The position numbers and the translations under genes are program-made. The notes under the pieces were generated by a model. The model searched no databases and was not told the DNA's origin. It was given only the letters and a program-made list of their open reading frames with translations. DNA of 64,000 nt from Salinivenus lutea. Lineage in GTDB: Bacteria > Bacteroidota > Rhodothermia > Rhodothermales > Salinibacteraceae. The DNA is taken from contig NCRC01000005.1 of NCBI GenBank assembly GCA_002894685.1, forward strand, positions 62,001 through 126,000, given 5' to 3'. The number at the start of each line of letters is the position of its first letter. Positions within the stretch are counted from its first letter, which is position 1. Shown piece by piece: positions 24,257 through 33,440 of the stretch.

Positions 24257-24991
24257 CTACAGCTGGTAGGCATTGGCCTCCAGAAATTCGCAGAGGACCG
24301 GGTCGGAGCAGCGCCGCAGCTCCTCGACGGAGCCCACGAACCGCATCGTCCCGTCGTGGAGGAATCCGACCTTGTCGGCGATGGACAGGACCGAGTGCAT
24401 GTCGTGGGTCACCATGATGCCCACCCGGCAGAGCGTCTCCGAGAGCCGCTGGATAAGGTCGTCGATGACGCTGGAGGTGCGCGGGTCGAGGCCGCTGCTG
24501 GGTTCGTCGTAGAACAGGTACTTGGGTTCGCGGACGATGGCGCGGGCCAGGGAGGCACGCTTCACCTGCCCGCCCGAGAGGGAGGCCGGCATCTGGTCGG
24601 CCGCGTCCGCGATCTCGACGCGCTCCAGCTCCGTCATGACCCGCTCCTCGATCTCGGCGTCCGACTGATCGTCGAGCAGGCGGAGCGGGAGGGCCACGTT
24701 GTCGTAGACCGTCATCGAGTCGAACAGGGCGCCGCCCTGAAAGAGCATTCCGAAGCGCCGCCGCACCGCCTCCAGCTCGTCGTCGGACAGGCCCGCAAGG
24801 TTGGCGTCCCCGACCCGCACCGTCCCCCGGTCCGGCCGCAGCAGCCCCACGAGGTGGCGGAGCAGAACGCTCTTGCCGGAGCCCGAGTGGCCGATGATGG
24901 CGAACAGGTCGCAGTCTTCGATGGCAAGGTCGACGCCGGTGAGCACCTGCGTCTCCCCGAACGACTTGTGAACGTTTTCGACCTCGATCAT
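24257..24991 (-). CDS. mlaF: ABC transporter ATPase of the MCE system (MlaF-like)
   Basis: A 244-residue cytoplasmic ATPase. Walker A is GHSGSGKS, the signature is LSGGQVKRASLARAI, Walker B is YLFYDEPSSGLDP, and the switch histidine lies in IMVTHDMHS. The segment RFGMLFQGGALFDSMTVYDN is typical of the MlaF/Ttg2A subfamily. It powers the MlaE permease and sits 50 bases upstream of mlaD and 51 bases downstream of mlaE on the minus strand. Confidence 0.95.
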   Translation of the reverse strand: MIEVENVHKSFGETQVLTGVDLAIEDCDLFAIIGHSGSGKSVLLRHLVGLLRPDRGTVRVGDANLAGLSDDELEAVRRRFGMLFQGGALFDSMTVYDNVALPLRLLDDQSDAEIEERVMTELERVEIADAADQMPASLSGGQVKRASLARAIVREPKYLFYDEPSSGLDPRTSSVIDDLIQRLSETLCRVGIMVTHDMHSVLSIADKVGFLHDGTMRFVGSVEELRRCSDPVLCEFLEANAYQL

Positions 24992-25042
24992 GGGGACGGT
25001 GAGTGGCGAGACGGACGCGACAGGAAGGCGTTCGGCGGTTGC

Positions 25043-25810
25043 TCAGAGCATGAGGAGGGCGAGGAGGTAGTCGGCCACCAGCACGAACACGCAGGCCCCC
25101 ACCGCGGCCCGCGTGGCGCTCCGGCCCACGCCCCGCGCCCCGCCGTCGGCGTGGAAGCCGACGTAGCACGGGATGGCCGTAATCAGAAACCCGAAGACGG
25201 TGGCCTTCACCAGGCCGTAGACCGCCATGAAGCCCGTAAAGAACGACCGGGCGCCCGCGAGGAACTGGGCCGTCGTCACGTCGCCGGACGCGGCGGCAAT
25301 CCCGAGGCCGGCGGCGCTGCCCACCGTGCTGGCCACGACGTAGAGCAGGGGAAAGGTGAGGGTGCCCGCCAGCACGCGCGGCAGCACCAGATAGCCGGCC
25401 GCGCTCACGCCCATCACGTCGAGCGCCTCGATTTGTCCGCCGATGCGCATGGACCCGAGCTCCGCGGCGATGCGGGCGCTGACGCGCCCCGCCAGGATGA
25501 AGGCCGTGATGAGCGCCCCAAACTCCAGGATGACGGAGGGCACCACGATGGCCCCAATCGTGCTTTCGGGGATGAGGGGGGAGCGCATCTGGTAGATGGT
25601 CTGCTCGGTGGTGACGCCGCCGGTGAACGCCGCCGCCACCGCCACGATGGGCAGCGACTCGACCCCGATCTGCCGCATCTGCCGGGCGAGGTTTTGTCGG
25701 TAGGTCGCCACGTCGTAGACCGGGGCCCGGACGGCCTCGGCCATCAGCAGGAGGAACGCCCCGATGTGCCGGAAGAGGGCGACACTGTTCGTTCGAAGGG
25801 TGTGCAGCAT
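25043..25810 (-). CDS. mlaE: Permease of the MCE lipid transporter (MlaE-like)
   Basis: A 255-residue inner-membrane protein of the MlaE family. An N-terminal amphipathic helix (LFRHIGAFLLLMAEAVRAPV) precedes five or so membrane helices. Family motifs: QMRQIGVESLPIVAVAAAFT with GGVTTEQ, GRVSARIAAELGSMRIGGQI then EALDVMGVSAAGYLVLPRVLA, and ATVFGFLITAIPCYVGFHAD. It is the first mla gene on the minus strand; a DUF4279 gene starts 41 bases upstream of its start codon and may be co-transcribed. Confidence 0.93.
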   Translation of the reverse strand: MLHTLRTNSVALFRHIGAFLLLMAEAVRAPVYDVATYRQNLARQMRQIGVESLPIVAVAAAFTGGVTTEQTIYQMRSPLIPESTIGAIVVPSVILEFGALITAFILAGRVSARIAAELGSMRIGGQIEALDVMGVSAAGYLVLPRVLAGTLTFPLLYVVASTVGSAAGLGIAAASGDVTTAQFLAGARSFFTGFMAVYGLVKATVFGFLITAIPCYVGFHADGGARGVGRSATRAAVGACVFVLVADYLLALLML

Positions 25811-25851
25811 AATCGGCCTCGCAGCGCGGGAAAGAGCCGATGCGGAGTCGT

Positions 25852-26274
25852 CTACTCGAACACGACCGAGACCTCCAGGGGAATGGCCAGGGCCTGCACG
25901 ATTTCCAGGGCGTCGGGCTGCACCTCGAAGCCGCACTCGGCACAGTCGCTTCGGTAGCCGCAGAACAGGTCGACATCGACTCCCTCTTCCGCGGCCAGGT
26001 CCCGAAAGTATGCCTGATGCGGCTGTACCCGCTCCCACAGCCAGTCCAGGTGGGTGCTCAGCGCCGCCCCGCGTGGGAGGGGCGACTCCAGCGCCCACAG
26101 GTCCTTGGGCCACGGGCGGCCCAGGAGGCCCGGAGCGCCGTGCTCGTGCTGGTGCGTCGGCGTCAGGCCCGTCACCTCTGCGATCTCGTCGTGCCGGTCG
26201 GCCGCGCACATGACGCGAAGTGTGGCCGAAAAGCCAAAGCGGACCTGTTCTTTTTCTTGGGATGCGTCGGGCAT
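25852..26274 (-). CDS. DUF4279-like protein
   Basis: A 140-residue protein. It opens with strands FGFSATLRVM and continues with DEIAEVTGLTPTHQHEHG, ALESPLPRGAALSTHLDWLW, GVDVDLFCGYRSDCAECGFE and ends IVQALAIPLEVSVVF. A Gly-L-T-P-T motif near the N-terminus, WxLxS in the middle and a C-terminal GF-x-L-x-x-x-x-L-x-x-L-x-I-P-L fit DUF4279, a family of unknown function. Start ATG 26274 was chosen over 27 further in-frame codons. It precedes the mla genes on the same strand, but a functional link is only suggested by position. Confidence 0.7.
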   Translation of the reverse strand: MPDASQEKEQVRFGFSATLRVMCAADRHDEIAEVTGLTPTHQHEHGAPGLLGRPWPKDLWALESPLPRGAALSTHLDWLWERVQPHQAYFRDLAAEEGVDVDLFCGYRSDCAECGFEVQPDALEIVQALAIPLEVSVVFE

Positions 26275-26508
26275 GGGTGCGGCGGTCGGGGGTCTCTCAA
26301 AAGCGTTCACAGACGGCAGGGCGGGGGAGCGCACCTGATCCCCCTCTCGGTCCACGATAGGGAGAAGGCGTTACAGTGGAGCCGGGAAGAGGCGCCCGCA
26401 GAGGGGGCCTATCGGGGAGGTGTAACGGGGGGGCAGGAGTGTAAACGAAGTCACGTGTTAATGGCTCTTGAAAGGAGAGAGCCCTTTTCTAAAACCAGTC
26501 TTGCCTCC

Positions 26509-27534
26509 ATGCGAGTGCGTCTCCAAATCGTTCTGGTCGGACTGCTGGTGGGGCTCGTCGGGGACGTCGGGACGAGCCATGCCCAGCCGAAAAACATCTC
26601 CCTAGAAGGCGTCTCCATTACGGTCGAGGACCTGGACCGCGCCGTCCCGTTCTACCGCGACGCGCTCTCGTTCGCACCCGTGGACACCACGACGTGGACG
26701 GGCCCGAGCGTGGGCCGTCTCGTCGGCGTCTTCGGGGCGCGGATGCAGGTCGTGGCGATGCGCTTGGGGCAGGAGACGATCCGGCTGATGGAGTTTCGCT
26801 CGCCGCAGGGCCGCCCCATTCCGCCCGACGCGCACAGCAATGACCTCTGGTTTCAACACATCGCCATCGTGGTGCGCGACATGGACCGGGCGTACGAACG
26901 AGTTCGGGACCACGGCGTGACCCACATTTCGCCGCGCCCACAGACGCTTCCAGAGTCGATTCCCGCGGCGGCCGGCATCTCGGCCTTCTACTTCCGGGAT
27001 CCGACCGGCAACGCCCTGGAGCTCATCCACTACCCGCCGGACAAGGGGCGGGATCGGTGGCGTCGGGAGACGGAGGCGCTCTTTCTGGGCATCGACCACA
27101 CGGCGATTGCCACGGCGGACACCGGGGAGAGCCTCGCGTTCTACCGCGATCAGCTCGGGTTTGCGGTCCCCGGCGGCAGCGTGAATGTCGGCCCCGAGCA
27201 GGAGCGGCTCACGGGCGTCTTTGGGGCGCGGGTGAAGATCACGGCGCTGCGGCCGCCGGGCGGGGGCATCGGCGTTGAGCTGCTCGATTACCAGGCTCCG
27301 AGCACCGGGCGCCCCATGCCCGCCGACACGAAGGTCAACGACCTGTGGCACTGGCACGTCCGCGCCCGCACCTCATCGCTCGACGCCACGACGCAGCGGC
27401 TGCTCGACGCCGGGCGCTCGTTCGTCTCCCCGGGCGTCGTGGAGAGCGCACCGCCCGGCGCCGACGCCGGAGCGATGGTGCGCGACCCCAGCGGTCACGC
27501 CCTTCTCCTGGTGTCTCCACACGGTCGACGGTAA
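26509..27534 (+). CDS. Exported protein with two VOC (glyoxalase-like) domains
   Basis: A 341-residue protein. A signal peptide ends near residue 24 (LVGLLVGLVGDVGTSHAQ). Two vicinal-oxygen-chelate domains follow: about 28-180 (LEGVSITVEDLDRAVPFYRD, WFQHIAIVVRDMDRAYERV, FYFRDPTGNALELIHYPP) and about 190-335 (FLGIDHTAIATADTGESLAF, LWHWHVRARTSSLDATTQRL, GAMVRDPSGHALLLVSP). His and Glu positions that bind metal are present in part (QHIAIVV, ALELIHY; DHTAIAT). The reaction is unknown; export of a VOC protein is uncommon. The MFS gene follows after 27 bases. Confidence 0.83.
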   Translation: MRVRLQIVLVGLLVGLVGDVGTSHAQPKNISLEGVSITVEDLDRAVPFYRDALSFAPVDTTTWTGPSVGRLVGVFGARMQVVAMRLGQETIRLMEFRSPQGRPIPPDAHSNDLWFQHIAIVVRDMDRAYERVRDHGVTHISPRPQTLPESIPAAAGISAFYFRDPTGNALELIHYPPDKGRDRWRRETEALFLGIDHTAIATADTGESLAFYRDQLGFAVPGGSVNVGPEQERLTGVFGARVKITALRPPGGGIGVELLDYQAPSTGRPMPADTKVNDLWHWHVRARTSSLDATTQRLLDAGRSFVSPGVVESAPPGADAGAMVRDPSGHALLLVSPHGRR

Positions 27535-27561
27535 GCGGTCCAATTGTCAACGCAAACGCTG

Positions 27562-28797
27562 ATGTCCACCCAATCCACAGCGACGACTGCCACGACGCCG
27601 GCATCCTGGCTGGCCATCGGGGCGCTCTACCTGTCGGCCCTGTTGCAGGGGCTGGCGATGGTGAGCTTCCCGGCCAGCAGTGCCGTCCTCACGGGGCCGC
27701 TCGGCCTGACGAGCGCACAGTACGGCGCCATCTTTCTGCCGCAGGTGGCCCTCGCGATTGCCGGGTCCGTCGGCGGGGGCACGCTGGCGCAGCGGTGGGG
27801 CCTCAAGCCGCTCCTGCTGCTCGCCCTGGCGGCCAACGCCGCCTCGCAGCTCCTGCTCGCAGGGGCGCAGTGGACCGGGCCCACGGGGGCGTTCCTGGCA
27901 GTGATGGTGGGGACGGCGAGCCTGGGTCTGGCGTTCGGGGTGGGCGGCGCGCCGCTCAACAGCTATCCGCCGCTCTTCTTTCCCGACACGTCGGACACGG
28001 CGGTCGTGGCGCTGCACTCACTGCTGGGGGCGGGCCTGGCGATCGGGCCGGTCCTCGTGGCCCCATTCATTGCGCGGGACGCCTGGACGGGCTTTCCGCT
28101 GCTGCTCGCCGCCCTCTGCGGCGCGGCGTTTCTCGCGGTGGCGGCGCTGCCGTTTCCCACGGACGAGGACGACGCGGACGGGGCCGACACGCCGCGGCCC
28201 GTGCGCTCGGGGCTGTTCTGGGCATTCGTCGTGGCGGCGGTCGCCTACGCCTTCGCCGAGGGCACCTTCAGCAACTGGGCGGTGATGTACCTCCACGAGG
28301 CGCGGGGCGTCCCGGAGGCCACGGCCGGTCTCTCGCTCTCGGTCTTCTGGGCGGCGCTGGTCGCGGGGCGCCTCCTGACCTCGGCGCTCGTGCTCCGCAT
28401 CTCGTCGCAATCCGTACTCCTGGTCCTGCCGGTCCTCATGGGGGCCGCGTTCCTGCTCCTGCCGCTGGCGGAGGGGGCGGCGCTGGGCATCGGCCTGTTT
28501 GCGGTGGCGGGCCTCGGCTGCTCGTCGTTCTTTCCGCTCCTGGTCACCCTCATCGGCAAGGCCTACCCGGAGCACGTGGCCTGGTCGTCCTCCATGATGA
28601 TCGCGTCCCTGATGCTGGGCGTGGGCGCGGGGTCCTTCCTCTTTGGGCCGCTCCGGAGCACCTTCTCGTTCGAGACCATCTACCAGTTCTCCACGCTCTA
28701 CCCGGTCATTGCGCTCATCGCCGCCGTCGTCGTGGTGCGCAGCGAGCCCTGCCGGCAGACCCTCCACGCGCTGTGGTCGGGGTCTCGATGCCAATAA
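27562..28797 (+). CDS. MFS transporter
   Basis: A 411-residue inner-membrane carrier with 12 predicted helices and a short hydrophilic loop between helices 6 and 7 (TDEDDADGADTPRPVRSG). The loop between helices 2 and 3 carries GGGTLAQRWGLKPLLL, a version of the MFS motif A. It resembles fucose or sugar-type MFS proteins in layout (LFWAFVVAAVAYAFAEGTFS, a second-half helix 7 signature), but the substrate cannot be read from sequence. ATG 27562 was preferred to TTG 27544. It stands at the head of the carbohydrate region, so a sugar substrate is plausible. Confidence 0.85.
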   Translation: MSTQSTATTATTPASWLAIGALYLSALLQGLAMVSFPASSAVLTGPLGLTSAQYGAIFLPQVALAIAGSVGGGTLAQRWGLKPLLLLALAANAASQLLLAGAQWTGPTGAFLAVMVGTASLGLAFGVGGAPLNSYPPLFFPDTSDTAVVALHSLLGAGLAIGPVLVAPFIARDAWTGFPLLLAALCGAAFLAVAALPFPTDEDDADGADTPRPVRSGLFWAFVVAAVAYAFAEGTFSNWAVMYLHEARGVPEATAGLSLSVFWAALVAGRLLTSALVLRISSQSVLLVLPVLMGAAFLLLPLAEGAALGIGLFAVAGLGCSSFFPLLVTLIGKAYPEHVAWSSSMMIASLMLGVGAGSFLFGPLRSTFSFETIYQFSTLYPVIALIAAVVVVRSEPCRQTLHALWSGSRCQ

Positions 28798-28800
28798 TTC

Positions 28801-28860
28801 GCGTTGAACGTTGGGGCGTTGAACGTTGATGCGTTTGACGTTGAACGTTTTGGCGCTTGA
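28801..28860 (+). repeat. GTTGAACGTT arm after the MFS stop codon
   Basis: Sixty bases starting 4 bases after the MFS stop carry imperfect copies of a 10-16 base unit: GCGTTGAACGTTGGG, GCGTTGAACGTTGAT, GCGTTTGACGTTGAACGTTT. This is a left arm (stop-codon side) of a repeat family that recurs in seven more gaps of this window. No right arm is seen before the next start codon here. Confidence 0.85.
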
Positions 28861-28905
28861 GTCACCTCCAAAGTGCGCAATAAAATAATCTTACTGATAC
28901 GTCGG

Positions 28906-30477
28906 ATGAATAGTCACAAAACGCACGACATCGTCATCATCGGAAGCGGAGCGGGCGGGGCAACACTGGCTTACGCCCTGGCCGACTCGGGCAAAGATAT
29001 TTTGATCCTGGAGCGGGGGGAACGGCTCCCGCAGGAGCACGAAAACTGGGACCCGGAGGCCCTCTTCAAGGAGGGGCGCTACGGCACCGACGAGACATGG
29101 CGGGACAAAGACGGCGAGTCCTTTTCGCCGAGCACCTACTACCGGGTGGGCGGCAACACGAAGGTGTACGGCGCCGCCCTCATGCGGATGCGGGAGGCGG
29201 ACTTCGGCGAGGTCGAGCACCACGACGGCGTCTCGCCCGCCTGGCCGATCGGCTACGACCGCCTGGCGCCCTACTACCGGCAGGCCGAGGCGCTCTACCA
29301 CGTCCACGGAGAGGCCGGGACCGACCCTACCGGGCCGCCGCGCGAGGCGGACTTTCCGTACCCGCCGGTGCCGCACGACGACCGTGTGGAGCGCCTGGCG
29401 CGCGACCTGGAGCGCCTGGGCCGGCAGCCCTTTCCGCTCCCCATGGGCGTGCGCCTGAACGAAGAGGAAGACGAAGACGGCCCCTTCCTCCTGCGCGAAC
29501 TCTACAAGGCGATGGGGCACGAGGCGTTCGACGGCTACCCGGACCTCACGGGCATGAAGGCCGACGCCGAGACGATCTGCCTCACGCCCGCCCTCCAGCA
29601 CGACAACGTGACGCTCCGCACCGGCGCCTACGCCGAGCGGATTGAGACCGACGCCTCCGGCCACGAGGCGACCGCAGTCGTCGTGCGAACGGACGGCGGG
29701 ACCGAGCGCGTCGAGGGCGACGTCATCGTCTCCTCGTGCGGCGCCATCAACTCGGCCGCGCTCCTGCTCCGATCGGCCGGCGACCGGCACTCGAACGGGC
29801 TCGCCAACCGCTCCGACCAGGTGGGCCGCAACTACATGGCCCACAACAACGCGGCGATGCTCGCGCTCTCGAAGGAGAAAAACCCCACGCGCTTTCAGAA
29901 GACGCTCGGCCTGAACGACTTCTACTTCTCGGGCGACGAGGTGGACTACCCGCTGGGCCACATCCAGATGCTCGGCAAGTCGAACGCGGTGCAGCTCAGC
30001 ACCGAGGCGCCGAGCTTCACGCCGAACATGGCCCTCGACACGATGGCCGATCACGCGCTCGACTTCTGGCTCACGACCGAGGACCTCCCCGATCCGAGCA
30101 ACCGGGTGCGCGTGGAGGACGGCGAGATTCAGCTTCACTACACGGCCAACAACACCGAGCCCCACGAGCGCCTGAAGGGCAAGCTCAAAGAGATGCTCGG
30201 CGACATCGGCTGCCAAGATCGGCTCATCCCCTGCTCCTTCTACCTCGGCAAGGACATTCCCCTGGCCGGGGTGGCGCACCAGGTGGGCACCTGCCGGATG
30301 GGGACCGACCCGGACGCGTCGGTGCTCGACGTGCACTGCAAGGCCCACGACCTCGACAACCTCTACGTGGTGGACGGCAGCTTCTTCCCCAGCAACTCGG
30401 GCGTCAACCCGGCCCTCACCATCATGGCCAACGCCCTCCGCGTCGGCGACCACCTGCGCGACCGACTGCACGCATAG
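28906..30477 (+). CDS. GMC-family FAD-dependent oxidoreductase
   Basis: A 523-residue flavoprotein. The FAD-binding Rossmann motif IIGSGAGGATLAYALADSG lies at residues about 9-27, followed by ILILERGERLP. The segments YRVGGNTKVYGAALMRMR and GVSPAWPIGYDRLAPYYRQA, and the C-terminal HQVGTCRMGTDP and VVDGSFFPSNSGVNPALTIM are GMC/choline-dehydrogenase-like signatures. The family oxidises alcohols or sugars. The following SDR gene and the sugar genes suggest a sugar or polyol substrate, without proof. ATG 28906 was chosen; the upstream GTG 28873 would add 11 residues of non-conserved type. Confidence 0.88.
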   Translation: MNSHKTHDIVIIGSGAGGATLAYALADSGKDILILERGERLPQEHENWDPEALFKEGRYGTDETWRDKDGESFSPSTYYRVGGNTKVYGAALMRMREADFGEVEHHDGVSPAWPIGYDRLAPYYRQAEALYHVHGEAGTDPTGPPREADFPYPPVPHDDRVERLARDLERLGRQPFPLPMGVRLNEEEDEDGPFLLRELYKAMGHEAFDGYPDLTGMKADAETICLTPALQHDNVTLRTGAYAERIETDASGHEATAVVVRTDGGTERVEGDVIVSSCGAINSAALLLRSAGDRHSNGLANRSDQVGRNYMAHNNAAMLALSKEKNPTRFQKTLGLNDFYFSGDEVDYPLGHIQMLGKSNAVQLSTEAPSFTPNMALDTMADHALDFWLTTEDLPDPSNRVRVEDGEIQLHYTANNTEPHERLKGKLKEMLGDIGCQDRLIPCSFYLGKDIPLAGVAHQVGTCRMGTDPDASVLDVHCKAHDLDNLYVVDGSFFPSNSGVNPALTIMANALRVGDHLRDRLHA

Positions 30478-30585
30478 CGTTGAACGTTGGAACGTTGCAC
30501 GTTGAACGTTCCACCGCTCAACGCTCAACCCAAAACGCTCAACCCAAAACGCTCAACCCACAACACTCAACCCAAAACGCAACTC
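30478..30585 (+). repeat. Inverted arms filling the gap between the GMC and SDR genes
   Basis: The left arm, directly after the stop codon (30478-30512), reads CGTTGAACGTTGG and so on, and contains a perfect hairpin GGAACGTT (30489-30496) with AACGTTCC (30505-30512). The right arm (30513-30585) is a G-poor run of CAACGCTCAACCC / AAAACGCTCAACCC copies up to the start codon of the SDR gene. The right arm is the same unit in the opposite orientation. There is no Shine-Dalgarno sequence before the ATG. Confidence 0.9.
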
Positions 30586-31455
30586 ATGGAATCCGTAACC
30601 GACCAAGACCCCATCTCCCCCGCCTCGGAAGCCAACTTCCTTGGCCTCCAGGGCAAGAACGTGCTCGTCACCGGCGGCTCCTCCGGCATCGGGCAGGCCA
30701 TCGCCGTGCGCTTCGGCGAAGAAGGCGCGAACGTCGGCATCAACTACCTGAGCGTGCTGGAGGACGCCCGCGAGACCGAAGACATGGTGGAGGCGGTGCA
30801 GCAGTGCCAGGTGCAGGTGGAGGACTGTGGCGTCGAGACGCACCTCGTGCAGGCCGACGTGTCGAATGGCAATGACGTGGAGCGCATGATCCAGTCGACC
30901 ATCGACGCACTGGGCGGGATCGACGTGCTCGTCAACAACGCCGGCATCCAGATCTCCAGCCCCACCCACGAGACCGAGGTCGACGCGTTCGACAAGGTGA
31001 TCGAGGTCAACCTGCGGGGCGCGTTCCTGTGCGCCCGGGAGGCAATCCGGCACTGGCGGGCCGAGAACAAGCCCGGCTGCATCATCAACGTGTCGAGCGT
31101 GCACCAGGAGATTCCGAAGCCCAAGTACATCGGCTACTCGTGCAGCAAGGGCGGGATGCAGAACCTGACGCGCACCCTCGCGCTGGAGTACGCCGACGAG
31201 GGCATCCGCGTGAACGCCATCGCTCCCGGCGCCACAGTGACGCCCATTAACGACGCCTGGGTGGAGGACCCGGAGAAGAAGCAGCAGGTCGAAGAGCACA
31301 TTCCCATGGGCCGGGCCGGCGACGCCGACGAGATGGCGGCCGTGGCAGCCTTCCTGAGCTCGAAAGAGGCGGGCTACATCACCGGCCAGACGATCTACAT
31401 CGACGGCGGCCTCACGCTCTACCCCGATTTCCGAGAGGCGTGGTCGTCCGAATAG
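30586..31455 (+). CDS. Short-chain dehydrogenase/reductase (glucose 1-dehydrogenase-like)
   Basis: A 289-residue classical SDR. NAD(P) binding: [20 protein letters not shown]; then [12 protein letters not shown]; active site Ser in IINVSSVHQ and Tyr-x-x-x-Lys as YSCSK; and a C-terminal [19 protein letters not shown]. The latter with the H-Q-E-I-P motif is like Bacillus glucose 1-dehydrogenases, so oxidation of glucose or a similar sugar is the best guess. An insertion (about 55-75, [20 protein letters not shown]) is slightly longer than usual. Position between the GMC oxidoreductase and GH15 supports a sugar role. Confidence 0.88.
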   Translation: MESVTDQDPISPASEANFLGLQGKNVLVTGGSSGIGQAIAVRFGEEGANVGINYLSVLEDARETEDMVEAVQQCQVQVEDCGVETHLVQADVSNGNDVERMIQSTIDALGGIDVLVNNAGIQISSPTHETEVDAFDKVIEVNLRGAFLCAREAIRHWRAENKPGCIINVSSVHQEIPKPKYIGYSCSKGGMQNLTRTLALEYADEGIRVNAIAPGATVTPINDAWVEDPEKKQQVEEHIPMGRAGDADEMAAVAAFLSSKEAGYITGQTIYIDGGLTLYPDFREAWSSE

Positions 31456-31540
31456 CGTTGAAGGTTGGGGCGTTCAACGTGAAACGTTCCAACGCACAAC
31501 GCACAACCCGCAACCCACAACCCACAACGCGCAACGATCC
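31456..31540 (+). repeat. Inverted arms between the SDR and GH15 genes
   Basis: The left arm CGTTGAAGGTTGGGGCGTTC begins directly after the stop codon and folds with CGTTGAA (31456-31462) against TTCAACG (31473-31479). The right arm (about 31488-31540) is CAACGCACAACGCACAACCC with CAACCCACAACCCACAACGC, up to the GH15 start. Same family as the gaps at 28801, 30478 and 33407. Confidence 0.88.
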
Positions 31541-33406
31541 ATGAGCGCTGCTTCGACCCCCCAACCCGAGAGCGGATATCGCCCGATTGAGGACTACGGC
31601 CTCATCGGCGACATGCACACCGTGGCGCTCGTCGGCAAAGACGGGTCGATCGACTGGTGCTGCCTGCCGCGGTTTGATGCCCCGAGCGTCTTTGCCCGGA
31701 TTCTCGACGCCGAAAAGGGCGGGCACTTCCAGATCGCGCTGCGCGGGGACGACGTGACGACCAAGCAGTTCTACTGGCCCGAGACGAACGTGCTGGTGAC
31801 TCGCTTCCTCTCGGACGACGGCGTGGGGGAGGTGCGCGATTTCATGCCGGTGGCCGGGCGCGCCTCCGAGACCGATCGGCGGCAGATCATCCGCATGGTG
31901 CGGGCCGTGCGCGGGACCGTGACGTTCCGGGTGACGTGCCGCCCGGCCTTCGACTACGCCCGGGCCGACCACGAGACGGTCCGCACGGAGCGGGGCGTGT
32001 GCTTTCACGGCGATGAACAGGCCCTGAGCCTGGCGACCGAGATCGACCTGGCGCGAGACGACGACGGCGTGGCGGCGGACGTGACGCTGCGGGAAGGGGA
32101 GAGCACGACGCTCCTCCTGCGCGACATCGAGCCCGGCGAGGACTGCGCGCCGACCCTGAGCCCGGAGGCGGCCGAGCGTGCCTTCCGCGACACGGTGCAG
32201 TTCTGGCGCGACTGGCTTGGCCAGTGCACCTACACCGGCCGCTGGCGCGAAGAGGTCCACCGCTCGGCCCTGGCGCTCAAGCTGCTCACCTACGAGCCGA
32301 CGGGCGCCATCGTGGCGGCGCCCACCTGCAGCCTGCCGGAAGACATCGGCGGGGTGCGCAACTGGGACTACCGCTACACCTGGATCCGCGACGCCGCCTT
32401 CACGCTGTACGCCTTCCTCCGCATCGGCTTTACCGAGGAGGCGCGCGACTTCATCGGCTTCCTCACCACCCTGTGCCAGCTGGACGCGGCGGGCGAAGGG
32501 CCGCTCCAGATCATGTACGGAATCGACGGCGAGACCGAGCTCACCGAGCAGGCCCTGGGGCACCTGGAAGGCTATCGCGGGTCGTCGCCGGTCCGCATCG
32601 GGAACGGGGCGTACGACCAGCTCCAGCTCGACATCTACGGCGAGCTGATCGACGCGATCTATCTGCACGACACGTACGGCGTGCCGATCTCCTACGAGAC
32701 GTGGCAGTCGGTGCGCCACTTCGTCAACTGGGTCTGCGACCACTGGCGCGAAACCGACGAGGGCGTGTGGGAGGTGCGCGGCGGGCAGCAGCAGTTCGTC
32801 TACTCGAAGCTCATGTGCTGGGTCGCCGTCGACCGTGCCCTTCGCCTCTCGCGCAAGCGGTCCCTCCCGGCGCCGGAGGCCGCGTGGCAGCAGTGCCGCG
32901 ACGCGATCTACGAGGCCATCATGGAGAAGGGCTGGAACGCCGACCGACAGGCCTTCACGCAGCAGTTCGGGGGCGGCACCCTCGACGCCTCCAACCTCAT
33001 CATGCCGCTCGTGCACTTCATCTCGCCGGGCGATGAGCGGCTCCTGCAGACGCTCGACGCGACGCTGGAGTCGCCCGACCAGGGCGGACTCGTCTCCAAC
33101 GGACTCGTGTACCGCTACAACGTGGAGGAGACCGACGAGGGCCTGGAGGGGGAGGAGGGCACGTTCAACATCTGCACGTTCTGGCTGGTGGAGGCCCTCA
33201 CGCGGGCCGGCGCCGTAGAGCCGAAGCGGCTGGAGGACGCGCGCCTCATCTTTGAGCAGATGCTCGGCTACTCGAATCACCTGGGCCTCTACGCGGAGGA
33301 GACCGGCACCCACGGCGAGGCGCTGGGCAACTTCCCGCAGGCGTTCACGCACTTGTCTCTCATCAGCGCCGCCTACAACCTCGACCGCACGCTGGATGAA
33401 CCGTAG
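31541..33406 (+). CDS. GH15-family glucoamylase/trehalase-like hydrolase
   Basis: A 621-residue cytosolic glycoside hydrolase. The N-terminal beta-sandwich (about 1-230) begins [20 protein letters not shown] and [20 protein letters not shown], the bacterial GH15 hallmark. The (alpha/alpha)6 barrel follows with [40 protein letters not shown] and the region of the catalytic base [20 protein letters not shown]. The family releases glucose from alpha-1,4-glucans or splits trehalose; the two activities are not separable by eye. There is no signal peptide. It lies next to two further alpha-glucan enzymes, which favours intracellular glycogen or trehalose use. Confidence 0.92.
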   Translation: MSAASTPQPESGYRPIEDYGLIGDMHTVALVGKDGSIDWCCLPRFDAPSVFARILDAEKGGHFQIALRGDDVTTKQFYWPETNVLVTRFLSDDGVGEVRDFMPVAGRASETDRRQIIRMVRAVRGTVTFRVTCRPAFDYARADHETVRTERGVCFHGDEQALSLATEIDLARDDDGVAADVTLREGESTTLLLRDIEPGEDCAPTLSPEAAERAFRDTVQFWRDWLGQCTYTGRWREEVHRSALALKLLTYEPTGAIVAAPTCSLPEDIGGVRNWDYRYTWIRDAAFTLYAFLRIGFTEEARDFIGFLTTLCQLDAAGEGPLQIMYGIDGETELTEQALGHLEGYRGSSPVRIGNGAYDQLQLDIYGELIDAIYLHDTYGVPISYETWQSVRHFVNWVCDHWRETDEGVWEVRGGQQQFVYSKLMCWVAVDRALRLSRKRSLPAPEAAWQQCRDAIYEAIMEKGWNADRQAFTQQFGGGTLDASNLIMPLVHFISPGDERLLQTLDATLESPDQGGLVSNGLVYRYNVEETDEGLEGEEGTFNICTFWLVEALTRAGAVEPKRLEDARLIFEQMLGYSNHLGLYAEETGTHGEALGNFPQAFTHLSLISAAYNLDRTLDEP

Positions 33407-33440
33407 CGTTGCACGTTGCACGTTGAAACGTTCGCACGTC
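33407..33440 (+). repeat. GTTGCACGTT left arm after the GH15 stop codon
   Basis: CGTTGCACGTTGCACGTTGA and on to CGCACG follow the stop codon at once. It is a left arm of the intergenic family; the rest of the gap to 33508 (ending CCCCATTCCCCAAATCGCACC) is CA/C-rich but without clear repeat units. Confidence 0.8.

Noticed and set aside
24207-25976. Very long minus-strand frame continuing mlaD upstream through mlaF and part of mlaE (about 900 codons in total)
   Set aside because: Upstream of 24206 the frame is out of phase with the clear MlaF and MlaE genes and has Arg/Gly/Pro-rich nonsense composition.
30478-31540. Repeat runs considered as a CRISPR array
   Set aside because: Units are 10-16 bases, degenerate and adjoining, with no spacers of constant length and no cas genes.
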